Below are positions 1-5,448 of a stretch of DNA of 6,369 bases, in pieces. This DNA is from Paracoccaceae bacterium. GTDB taxonomy: Bacteria > Pseudomonadota > Alphaproteobacteria > Rhodobacterales > Rhodobacteraceae. Where the stretch lies: the NCBI GenBank assembly GCA_003250135.1, contig QKHF01000226.1:1-6369 (forward strand), given 5' to 3'. Position numbers and translations under genes: made by a program. Position 1 is the stretch's first letter. Each line of letters begins with the position of its first letter. The notes below the pieces were generated by a model that did not search any database, was not told the origin of the DNA, and saw only the letters and a program-made list of their open reading frames with translations.

Positions 1-14
1 CGGGAGACGGCGAC

Positions 15-491
15 GTGCTGAACCCCGGAATCGTGACCGTCGGCGTCGAGAAGCTGGCCCATTACGACGAGGCGCACCCGCTGCTGGCCTATGAGACGCC
101 GGGCTCGGCGGGCATGGACCTGCGCGCGATGCTTGAGGGCGTCGCCGAGACGCTGGCCCCCGGCGCCCGCGCGCTGATCCCGACCGGGCTGCGCCTGGCG
201 ATCCCGCTCGGCTTCGAGGGGCAGGTGCGCCCGCGCTCCGGCCTCGCGCTGAAAACCGGGCTGACGGTGGCCAATGCGCCCGGCACGATCGACGCCGATT
301 ACCGCGGCGAGGTGAAGGTCATCCTGATCAATCTGGGCGATGCGCCGGTTGAACTTTCTCACGGAGACCGTATCGCGCAGCTTGTCATTGCGCCCGTCGC
401 GAGGGCCGTCTGGGCCGAAGGCGCACTGGACGAAACCGCGCGCGGCGCAGGCGGATTCGGCTCCACGGGCGTGGGAACGAAACCCGCATGA
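15..491 (+). CDS. dut: dUTPase (deoxyuridine 5'-triphosphate nucleotidohydrolase)
   Basis: Hydrolyses dUTP to dUMP and diphosphate in the cytoplasm, keeping uracil out of DNA and supplying dUMP for thymidylate synthesis. All five motifs of the homotrimeric dUTPase family are visible in order: SAGMDL (residues 31-36), RSGLA (74-78), GTIDADYRGE (90-99, with the catalytic-type Asp93), GDRIAQ (117-122) and the C-terminal glycine-rich P-loop-like RGAGGFGSTG (143-152). The length of 158 residues is normal. The start is GTG at 15, backed by a GGAG at 3-6 with 8 bases of spacing. The frame stays open to the window edge, so an upstream start cannot be formally excluded, and a second in-frame GTG lies at 33. 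The stop overlaps the next gene by 4 bases, implying co-translation. In related bacteria dut often follows coaBC, but that gene would lie outside this window. Confidence 0.96.
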   Translation: MLNPGIVTVGVEKLAHYDEAHPLLAYETPGSAGMDLRAMLEGVAETLAPGARALIPTGLRLAIPLGFEGQVRPRSGLALKTGLTVANAPGTIDADYRGEVKVILINLGDAPVELSHGDRIAQLVIAPVARAVWAEGALDETARGAGGFGSTGVGTKPA

Positions 492-1246
492 GCGCCTTTT
501 CCGACGACGAGCTGGAGCGCTACGCCCGCCATATCGTGCTGCGCGAGATCGGCGGGCCGGGCCAGAAGCGCCTGAAGGCCGCCCGCGTGCTGGTGATCGG
601 CGCCGGCGGACTCGGCTCGCCGGCGCTGCTCTATCTGGCCGCCGCCGGGGTCGGGACGCTCGGGATCGTTGATGACGACGAGGTGTCGCTCTCGAATCTG
701 CAACGGCAGGTGCTCCACGCCACCGAAACCGTCGGTCGTCCCAAGACCGACAGCGCGATGGAGACCCTCGCACGGGTAAACCCGGAAGTCTCTGTCGAGA
801 CCTACACGACGCGCCTGACCGCCGACAACGCCGAGAAACTGATCGGTCTATTCGACATGGTCCTCGATGGGTCGGACAATTTCGACACCCGCTATCTCGT
901 GGCCCGCACCGCCGCCCGCCTGCGAAAGCCGCTGATTTTCGCCGCCATCGGCCAATGGGAGGGGCAGCTCTCCACCTTCAAGCCATGGACGGGCGGGCCG
1001 TGTTACGAGTGCATCTTCCCCGAGCGCCCGGCGACGGGCCTGGCGCCGACCTGCGCCGAAGCGGGCGTGCTGGGCGCGCTGGCCGGGGTCTTGGGCGCGA
1101 TGCAGGCGGCCGAAGCGGTCAAGGAGATCGTCGGCGCGGGCGATAGCCTGTCGGGCGCGCTTCTGCTCTATGACGCGCTGGCGACCGAGTTCCGAAAGAT
1201 CCGGGTGAAGAAGAACCCGGACTGCCCGGTGTGCGGGGCGCTCTGA
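488..1246 (+). CDS. moeB: MoeB/ThiF-family adenylyltransferase (molybdopterin-synthase adenylyltransferase)
   Basis: E1-like enzyme that uses ATP to adenylate the C-terminal Gly-Gly of a ubiquitin-fold sulfur carrier (MoaD for molybdopterin, or ThiS for thiamine). Visible features are the nucleotide-binding GAGGLGS (38-44), an acidic VDDDEV (61-66), NLQRQ (70-74, Arg73), Lys86, DGSDNFDTR (127-135, Asp130), a putative thioester-type Cys189 in PTCAEAG, and two zinc-binding CxxC pairs (Cys172/175 and Cys246/249). Arg73, Lys86 and Asp130 fall at the same numbers as the ATP-site residues of E. coli MoeB. The 252-residue length fits MoeB/ThiF. There is no C-terminal rhodanese domain, so it is not the fused MOCS3/MoeZ form. 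The ATG overlaps the dut stop as ATGA. Neither moaD nor thiS is nearby, so MoeB versus ThiF cannot be settled from context; the pathway assignment is family inference. Confidence 0.88.
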   Translation: MSAFSDDELERYARHIVLREIGGPGQKRLKAARVLVIGAGGLGSPALLYLAAAGVGTLGIVDDDEVSLSNLQRQVLHATETVGRPKTDSAMETLARVNPEVSVETYTTRLTADNAEKLIGLFDMVLDGSDNFDTRYLVARTAARLRKPLIFAAIGQWEGQLSTFKPWTGGPCYECIFPERPATGLAPTCAEAGVLGALAGVLGAMQAAEAVKEIVGAGDSLSGALLLYDALATEFRKIRVKKNPDCPVCGAL

Positions 1247-1254
1247 AGCGCCCC
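1235..1254. terminator. Perfect hairpin between convergent moeB and hydroxyacid dehydrogenase genes
   Basis: GGGGCGCT (1235-1242) and AGCGCCCC (1247-1254) form a perfect 8-bp GC-rich stem closed by the loop CTGA, which contains the moeB stop codon. It sits at the junction of two convergent genes, a natural place for a bidirectional terminator. Neither strand has a T-run after the stem, so it is not a classical intrinsic terminator. It may act as an RNA 3'-end stabiliser or as a U-poor terminator. Confidence 0.5.
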
Positions 1255-1258
1255 TCCC

Positions 1259-2254
1259 TCACATCATCGCGGGCACGACCTTGTCGGGCGGCGTGTGCCC
1301 GTCGGCGAAGGTCCGGATGTTCATGATCACCTTCTCGCCCATGTCGATCCGCCCTTCGGTGGTCGCCGAGCCCATATGCGGCAGCAGCACCACGTTCGGC
1401 AGCTCCAGAAGGCGCGGATTCACCGCAGGCACCGCAGGCTCCATCTCGAACACATCGAGCCCCGCGCCGGCGATATGCCCCGACTCCAGCGCGCGGGTCA
1501 GCGCGTTCTCGTCGATCACCTCGCCGCGGGCGGTGTTGACGATATACGCGCCCTGCTTCATCAGCTGCAGCCGGCGCGACGACAGAAGGTGATAGGTCGC
1601 CGGCGTGTGCGGGCAGTTGATCGACAGGATGTCGATCCGCGCCAGCATCTGGTCCAGGCTGTCCCAATAGGTCGCGTCCAGATCCCGCTCCACGGTCTGA
1701 TGCAGCCGGCGCCGGTTGTGGTAGTGCACCTGCAGGCCGAAGGCCTTGGCGCGCCGCGCCACCGCCTGCCCGATCCGGCCCATGCCCAGGATGCCAAGCC
1801 GCTTGCCCCAGATGCGCGACCCGGTCAGCCCGGTCGGCGTCCAGCCATGCCATTCGCCCGAGCGCATCAGCGTCAGCCCCTCGGAGATCCGGCGCGGCAC
1901 GCCCAGGATCAGCGCCATGCACATGTCGGCGGTGTCCTCGGCCAGCACGCCGGGCGTGTTGGTCACCGTGATGCCGCGACGGCGCGCCGTCTCGACGTCG
2001 ATATGGTCGAAGCCGGCGCCGTAATTGGCGATCAGACGCATGTCCGGGCCGGCCTGCGCCAGAAGCTTCTGGTCGATATGGTCGCTCAGCGTCGGCACCA
2101 GAACATCCGCCTCGCGGATCGCGGCGCCCAGTTCGGCGGCGGACATCGGCTCGTCAGAGTCGTTCAGGCGCGCGTCAAACAATTCGCTCATCCGGGTCTC
2201 GATCGGTTCCGGCAAGCGGCGCGTGACAACCACGCGGAGTTTGCGGTCAGTCAT
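1259..2254 (-). CDS. D-2-hydroxyacid dehydrogenase, probable glyoxylate/hydroxypyruvate reductase
   Basis: NAD(P)-dependent cytosolic dehydrogenase of the D-isomer-specific 2-hydroxyacid family, most likely reducing glyoxylate to glycolate and/or hydroxypyruvate to D-glycerate. The N-terminal substrate domain carries NYGAGFDHIDV (77-87). The Rossmann domain has LGMGRIG (156-162). The catalytic triad is visible as Arg243 (NTARGE), Glu272 (MEP) and His293 (LPHMGSAT). After the second beta strand the sequence is YHNRRR (178-183), with basic rather than acidic residues, which favours NADPH over NADH as in GRHPR/GyaR-like enzymes; this is inference. The start is ATG at 2254, giving 331 residues, with a purine-rich GAGGAG 10 bases upstream. 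A TTG at 2275 would add seven residues but lies at the Shine-Dalgarno region itself, so I reject it. Divergent from the SH3 gene and convergent with moeB. The exact substrate is not determined; gyaR would be the usual symbol if confirmed. Confidence 0.9.
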   Translation of the reverse strand: MTDRKLRVVVTRRLPEPIETRMSELFDARLNDSDEPMSAAELGAAIREADVLVPTLSDHIDQKLLAQAGPDMRLIANYGAGFDHIDVETARRRGITVTNTPGVLAEDTADMCMALILGVPRRISEGLTLMRSGEWHGWTPTGLTGSRIWGKRLGILGMGRIGQAVARRAKAFGLQVHYHNRRRLHQTVERDLDATYWDSLDQMLARIDILSINCPHTPATYHLLSSRRLQLMKQGAYIVNTARGEVIDENALTRALESGHIAGAGLDVFEMEPAVPAVNPRLLELPNVVLLPHMGSATTEGRIDMGEKVIMNIRTFADGHTPPDKVVPAMM

Positions 2255-2294
2255 GGGGTTGAAACTCCTCCTCAAACGACGCGATCTTATGCTA

Positions 2295-2307
2295 GTGTCT
2301 AGGACAC
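2295..2307. promoter_or_regulatory. Short palindrome in the divergent intergenic region (possible operator)
   Basis: GTGTC-TAG-GACAC is a perfect 5+5 inverted repeat about the centre TAG. It lies in the 99-base gap between the divergent hydroxyacid dehydrogenase and SH3 genes, 41 bases from one start and 47 from the other. Its size and position suit a dimeric repressor that could act on both genes. I could not place convincing -35/-10 elements on either strand around it, and I do not recognise the binding protein. Confidence 0.35.
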
Positions 2308-2353
2308 AAGGGCGCGCAATAAAAGAACCTAAGGCGCCAGAGGCGGTGAATTT

Positions 2354-2971
2354 ATGGGACCTGACAGCAGCAGCGCGCGCGCGCGGCCATGGTGCGGCGC
2401 GGAATTTCCCGGTTCAACGCGGTTTCTGACGGCGGCTGCGGCCGTTTTCGCCGCTTTTGTCGCCGCTGCTCCACAATCGGCATGCGCCGAAGCGCTGGAG
2501 GTTGCGAGCGCCGATCAGGCGACGGCCGTCGATGTTCAGCCGCAGCGAGGTTCTGAGACCGGACTGCCGATCCCCCGCTTCGTCAGCCTGAAATCCGCCG
2601 AGGTGAATGTCCGGCGCGGCCCCAGCCTGTCGCATCAGGTGGACTGGGTGTTCGTGCGCCGCGGCTTGCCGGTGGAAGTGATCGCCGAGCATGGCAACTG
2701 GCGCAAGGTGCGCGACCATGACGGCGCCGCTGGCTGGGTGCATCACTCGCTGATCCGCGGCGCGCGCAGCGTGATCATCACTGCGCCCGAGGCCCTGCTG
2801 ATGGACGAACCGTCGCTTCAGGCGCGTCCCGTGGCGCGGGCCGAGCGCGGCGTTCTGGCCTGGGTCGAGGAATGCGCGCCCGTCTGGTGCGAGATCGAGG
2901 CGGACGGGTATGACGGCTGGGCGCTGAAATCGGCGCTGTGGGGCGTCGGCGAGGACGAAGTCATCAAGTGA
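2354..2971 (+). CDS. Secreted protein with two bacterial SH3-like domains
   Basis: Likely periplasmic or envelope-associated protein of unknown exact role. The N-terminal region is unusually long for a signal peptide: about 22 polar or basic residues, then a hydrophobic stretch (24-39), then an AxA-type site at Ala43-Cys44-Ala45, so cleavage before Glu46 is predicted. A low-complexity linker (46-72) follows. The first SH3-like (SH3_4-type) domain spans about 77-136, with SAEVNVRRGPS (81-91), NWRKVRDHDG (115-124) and GWVHHS (127-132). A second repeat spans about 138-197, with the matching DGYDGWALKSALWGV (184-198). Cys174 and Cys179 could form a disulfide after export. Such domains are commonly linked to peptidoglycan or peptide binding, which is only suggestive here. 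The ATG at 2354 has a weak upstream GAGGCGG. No good alternative in-frame start lies between it and the hydrophobic segment. Convergent with irr. Confidence 0.85.
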   Translation: MGPDSSSARARPWCGAEFPGSTRFLTAAAAVFAAFVAAAPQSACAEALEVASADQATAVDVQPQRGSETGLPIPRFVSLKSAEVNVRRGPSLSHQVDWVFVRRGLPVEVIAEHGNWRKVRDHDGAAGWVHHSLIRGARSVIITAPEALLMDEPSLQARPVARAERGVLAWVEECAPVWCEIEADGYDGWALKSALWGVGEDEVIK

Positions 2972-2982
2972 CGATAGCGGGC

Positions 2983-2994
2983 GGGCCTCAGCCC
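2983..2994. terminator. Small hairpin at the convergent SH3 gene/irr junction
   Basis: GGGC (2983-2986) and GCCC (2991-2994) pair around the loop CTCA, which contains the reverse complement of the irr stop codon. On the plus strand it begins 11 bases after the SH3 stop and is followed by only two T residues. The stem is just 4 bp, so termination activity is uncertain; its position between convergent genes is the main argument. Confidence 0.25.
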
Positions 2995-3425
2995 TTGCGA
3001 CGCAGGCGAATGACCACGTCCACCCCGGCGATCTCCGCGTTCGCAGGCGGTTCGGGAAGTTTCGAGATCCGGATCGAGCCGGTGGGCGCGTCGGACATCT
3101 CGCCATCCTCTTCATAGAAGAAGTGCGGATGATCCTCGGTGCGGGTGTCGAAATAGCTCCGTGGCCCCTCGACCCCGATCTCCTTCAGCAGCCCGGCGTC
3201 CGTGAACACGCGTAGCGTATTGTAAACGGTCGCGAGCGAGACCGCGGCGCCAACGGCGCTGGCGGCCTCGTAAAGGCTTTCGGCTGTGACGTGGCGGTGC
3301 TTTCCGTCGCCGATCAGCAGCGACGCCAAGGCCTTGCGTTGCCGCGTCGGACGCAGCCCCGCCTCCAGCAGCCACCGCTCGGCCCGGCACTCGGGCGTCA
3401 GGTTTTGTTCGTCTGATGCGCTCAT
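2988..3425 (-). CDS. irr: Irr-type Fur-family transcriptional regulator (iron response regulator)
   Basis: Cytosolic DNA-binding regulator of the Fur superfamily; known Irr proteins of Rhizobiales and Rhodobacterales control iron and haem genes in response to haem or iron supply. The winged-helix region carries LRPTRQRKALASLL (24-37), HVTAESLYE (45-53) and VSLATVYNTLRVFTDAGLL (62-80), strongly Irr-like. It continues with YFDTRTEDHPHFFYEEDGEM (91-110), where DHPHFF stands at the histidine-rich metal/haem site (HHH in Bradyrhizobium Irr), and ends with the Irr-like SIRISKLPEPP and a basic VIRLRRKG. There is no Cys-Pro haem regulatory motif near the N-terminus; the only early cysteine is Cys13 in PEC. 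The C-terminal CxxC zinc pairs of classical Fur are absent. The start is ATG at 3425 (145 residues), with AAAGGGG ending four bases upstream. An upstream extension to 3509 would be low-complexity Arg-rich sequence and is rejected. Divergent from fabA. Confidence 0.9.
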   Translation of the reverse strand: MSASDEQNLTPECRAERWLLEAGLRPTRQRKALASLLIGDGKHRHVTAESLYEAASAVGAAVSLATVYNTLRVFTDAGLLKEIGVEGPRSYFDTRTEDHPHFFYEEDGEMSDAPTGSIRISKLPEPPANAEIAGVDVVIRLRRKG

Positions 3426-3441
3426 CACGCCCCTTTCTCTC

Positions 3442-3456
3442 AAATTCCGGGGATTT
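3442..3456. promoter_or_regulatory. Imperfect 15-base palindrome upstream of irr
   Basis: The sequence AAATTCC-G-GGGATTT pairs at six of seven positions about its centre, and its near edge lies 16 bases upstream of the irr ATG. It is an AT-containing island in very GC-rich DNA, the sort of place where an irr promoter or autoregulatory site would be expected. It does not match the AGAA/TTCT orientation of the known Irr (ICE) box, so the binding factor is unknown. Confidence 0.3.
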
Positions 3457-3542
3457 TGGCAACGCGCCCGGCGCTCGGCCCGGCAGACGCCGGGGGCGCG
3501 GCGGATCACCCCAGCCGCAGCGAGGAGGCTGTCGGCTGCTTG

Positions 3543-3568
3543 TGCGTAACGTTTCCGAATGTTACGCA
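3543..3568. promoter_or_regulatory. 26-base inverted repeat in the irr-fabA divergent region (candidate operator)
   Basis: Perfect 8-base arms TGCGTAAC (3543-3550) and GTTACGCA (3561-3568) flank the 10-base core GTTTCCGAAT. The repeat is AT-richer than its surroundings and lies 69 bases upstream of the fabA ATG and 117 bases from the irr ATG. The arm centres are about 18 bases apart, which suits a dimer of dimers or a large TetR-like dimer. As it lies between divergent genes it cannot be a gene-end terminator. A poor -35-like TTGTGC (3540-3545) overlaps its left edge, so the repeat may overlap a promoter. I do not recognise it as a known FabR, FadR, DesT, Irr or Zur consensus. Confidence 0.55.
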
Positions 3569-3637
3569 GGTTTGATCATGAAAAATGCGGGTGAAGGAAC
3601 CCGCGCCGCGACACGCGCGAATGTAGGGGGAAAACGC

Positions 3638-4144
3638 ATGGCGGAACGCAAGTCCAGCTATGATTACGACGACTTGCTGGCGTGCGGACGGGGAGAGCTT
3701 TTCGGCCCCGGGAACGCGCAACTTCCCGCGCCGCCGATGTTGATGGTGGACCGCGTCACCTCGATCACCGCCGATGGCGGTCCCGACGGCAAGGGCCAGG
3801 TGATCGCCGAGTTCGACATCAATCCCGACCTCTGGTTCTTCAAGTGCCATTTCATCGGCGATCCGGTGATGCCGGGTTGCCTGGGGGTCGACGCGCTCTG
3901 GCAGCTGACCGGCTTCTTCCTGGGTTGGCTGGGCATGCCCGGACGCGGCCGCGCGCTGGGCGTCGGCGACGTGAAGTTCACCGGCATGGTGACCCCGGAT
4001 GTGAAGCTCGTCCGCTACACCGTCAATCTGACCCGCGTGATCGACCGCAAGCTCAAGATGGGCCTGGCCGACGGGATCATGGAGGCGGACGGGAAAGAGA
4101 TCTACACGACCTCGCGCATGCAGGTCGGCCTGTTCCAGGATTAA
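3638..4144 (+). CDS. fabA: 3-hydroxydecanoyl-ACP dehydratase/isomerase
   Basis: Dehydrates 3-hydroxyacyl-ACP and isomerises trans-2-decenoyl-ACP to cis-3-decenoyl-ACP, the branch step of anaerobic-type unsaturated fatty acid synthesis. The hot-dog fold active site is visible in CHFIGDPVMPGCLGVDALWQ (70-89), with the catalytic pair His71 and Asp85, one residue off the E. coli numbers (70 and 84). Other family features are PPMLMVDRV (32-40), FDINPDLWFFKCHF (59-72) and the end MQVGLFQD. It is 168 residues, close to the usual 170 or so. The ATG at 3638 follows AGGGGG with a 7-base spacer. In-frame upstream ATGs such as 3578 would add non-family sequence and are rejected. The gene opens the fab cluster, 75 bases before fabB. 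The Met-Pro-Gly-Cys and helix sequences distinguish it from FabZ, which lacks isomerase activity. Confidence 0.97.
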   Translation: MAERKSSYDYDDLLACGRGELFGPGNAQLPAPPMLMVDRVTSITADGGPDGKGQVIAEFDINPDLWFFKCHFIGDPVMPGCLGVDALWQLTGFFLGWLGMPGRGRALGVGDVKFTGMVTPDVKLVRYTVNLTRVIDRKLKMGLADGIMEADGKEIYTTSRMQVGLFQD

Positions 4145-4163
4145 GCCCCGGGGTTGGTATTGC

Positions 4164-4188
4164 GCCGACCAGTCCATATCTGATCGGC
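4164..4188 (+). promoter_or_regulatory. Hairpin in the fabA-fabB intercistronic gap
   Basis: GCCGACCAG (4164-4172) and CTGATCGGC (4180-4188) can form a 9-bp stem with one C-A mismatch and the 7-base loop TCCATAT. It starts 20 bases after the fabA stop and ends 31 bases before the fabB ATG. No T-run follows, so it is unlikely to terminate transcription strongly. It could set the fabA:fabB ratio by protecting or exposing mRNA ends, or be a protein-binding dyad. A CCCCGGGG palindrome (4147-4154) lies just upstream. Confidence 0.4.
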
Positions 4189-4219
4189 TCGTCAAACGGA
4201 ATTAAGGTAGGAGGATCGG

Positions 4220-5443
4220 ATGCGACGCGTGGTGGTTACCGGCATCGGCATCGTCTCGTCGATCGGGTCGAACGCGCAGGAGGTGAACGCCTCTCTCCGC
4301 GAAGGCAAATCCGGCATCAGTTTCGCCGAGGACTATGCGGAGCACGGCTTCCGCAGCCAGGTTCACGGGCGGCCCGACATCGACCTCGCGGCCCATATCG
4401 ACAAGCGCGACATGCGCTTCATGGGCGACGGCGCGGCCTACAACTTCATCGCCATGCAGCAGGCGATCGCCGACTCGGGGCTTGAGGAGAAGGACGTCTC
4501 CAACGAGCGCTCAGGCCTGGTGATGGGCTCTGGCGGGCCGTCGACCAAGAACCTGTTCCAGGCGCACAAGATTGTCATCGAGAAGGGCAGCCCGAAGCGG
4601 ATGGGCCCGTTCATGGTCACCCGCGGCATGTCCTCGACCAACTCGGCCTGCTTGGCGACGCCCTTCCACATCAAGGGCGTCAACTACTCCATCACCTCGG
4701 CCTGCTCCACGTCCGCGCATTGCATCGGCAACGGGACGGAACTGATCCAGTGGGGCAAGCAGGACATCGTCTTCGCCGGCGGCGGAGAGGAGCTGGACTG
4801 GACGCTTTCGTGCCTGTTCGATGCGATGGGCGCGATGAGCTCCAAGTACAATGACACGCCCGAGACCGCTTCGCGCGCGTTCTCGGCCAACCGCGACGGG
4901 TTCGTGATCGCGGGCGGCGGCGGCGTGGTGGTGCTGGAGGAACTGGAGCACGCCAAGGCCCGCGGCGCCAAGATCTACGCCGAGGTCACCGGATACGGCG
5001 CCACTTCGGACGGCTACGACATGGTCGCCCCGTCCGGCGAGGGCGCCGAGCGCTGCATGAAGTTGGCGACCTCCACCCTTGGCGATCGCAAGGTTGACTA
5101 CATCAACGCCCACGGCACCTCGACGCCTGCGGGCGACGTGACAGAGGTGGAGGCGGTGCGCCGCGTCTTTGGCGAAACCCATGCGCCGATCAGCTCCACC
5201 AAGTCGCTGACCGGCCACTCTCTGGGCGCGACGGGCGTGCAGGAGGCGATCTATTGCCTGCTGATGCTGCAGGGAGACTTCATCGCCGCTTCGGCCAATA
5301 TTGATGAACTGGACCCCGCAATCCGCCCCGACGAGATCGCGATGAAGCGAGTCGACGACGCGGGACTGGACACGGTCCTCTCCAATTCCTTCGGTTTCGG
5401 CGGCACGAACGCGTCCCTCGCGCTCAGCCGCTATCACGGGTGA
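4220..5443 (+). CDS. fabB: 3-oxoacyl-ACP synthase I
   Basis: Beta-ketoacyl-ACP synthase that condenses malonyl-ACP with acyl-ACP and, in the FabA/FabB system, elongates the cis-3-decenoyl product so the double bond is kept. The thiolase-fold Cys-His-His triad is complete: Cys162 in SACSTSAHCIGN (160-171), His298 in NAHGTSTPAGD (296-306) and His333 in LTGHSLGATG (330-339), with Lys328 just before it. The end SNSFGFGGTNASL (388-400) is a family hallmark. The numbers almost equal those of E. coli FabB (Cys163, His298, His333). Length 407 is normal, and pairing with fabA favours FabB over FabF. The ATG at 4220 has a perfect AGGAGG (4209-4214) with a 5-base spacer, the strongest ribosome binding site in the window. 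fabI starts within or just after its stop. Confidence 0.97.
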   Translation: MRRVVVTGIGIVSSIGSNAQEVNASLREGKSGISFAEDYAEHGFRSQVHGRPDIDLAAHIDKRDMRFMGDGAAYNFIAMQQAIADSGLEEKDVSNERSGLVMGSGGPSTKNLFQAHKIVIEKGSPKRMGPFMVTRGMSSTNSACLATPFHIKGVNYSITSACSTSAHCIGNGTELIQWGKQDIVFAGGGEELDWTLSCLFDAMGAMSSKYNDTPETASRAFSANRDGFVIAGGGGVVVLEELEHAKARGAKIYAEVTGYGATSDGYDMVAPSGEGAERCMKLATSTLGDRKVDYINAHGTSTPAGDVTEVEAVRRVFGETHAPISSTKSLTGHSLGATGVQEAIYCLLMLQGDFIAASANIDELDPAIRPDEIAMKRVDDAGLDTVLSNSFGFGGTNASLALSRYHG

Positions 5444-5448
5444 GCGCC

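Noticed and set aside
2259..2293. Promoter with TTGAAA and TATGCT for the SH3 gene
   Set aside because: The hexamers are 23 bases apart, too far for a normal sigma-70 promoter.
1295..2302. 335-codon plus-strand open frame antisense to the hydroxyacid dehydrogenase
   Set aside because: Its translation is His/Arg/Gln-rich low-complexity sequence without family motifs, as expected from the mirror frame of GC-rich coding DNA. The minus-strand gene has a full catalytic triad and a ribosome binding site.
3426..3509. 28-residue N-terminal extension of irr
   Set aside because: Arg-rich and unlike Irr N-termini; the ATG at 3425 has a nearby purine-rich ribosome binding site and gives a normal length.
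3540..3568. Sigma-70-type promoter with TTGTGC and TACGCA spaced 17 bases over the inverted repeat
   Set aside because: The -10 match is poor; it is mentioned only as a possibility in the operator entry.
3572..3585. FNR/FnrL-like box (TTGAT-N4-AAAAA) upstream of fabA
   Set aside because: Only the left half matches TTGAT; the right half agrees with ATCAA at three of five positions, too weak to call.
3416..3637. N-terminal extension of fabA
   Set aside because: The extra residues are Arg/Gly-rich, are not part of the FabA family and run through the divergent control region; the start at 3638 has a strong ribosome binding site and gives the normal length.
4511..5437. 308-codon minus-strand open frame antisense to fabB
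   Set aside because: Arg/Ala/His-rich composition with no recognisable domain; it lies wholly inside fabB, whose active-site residues are all present.
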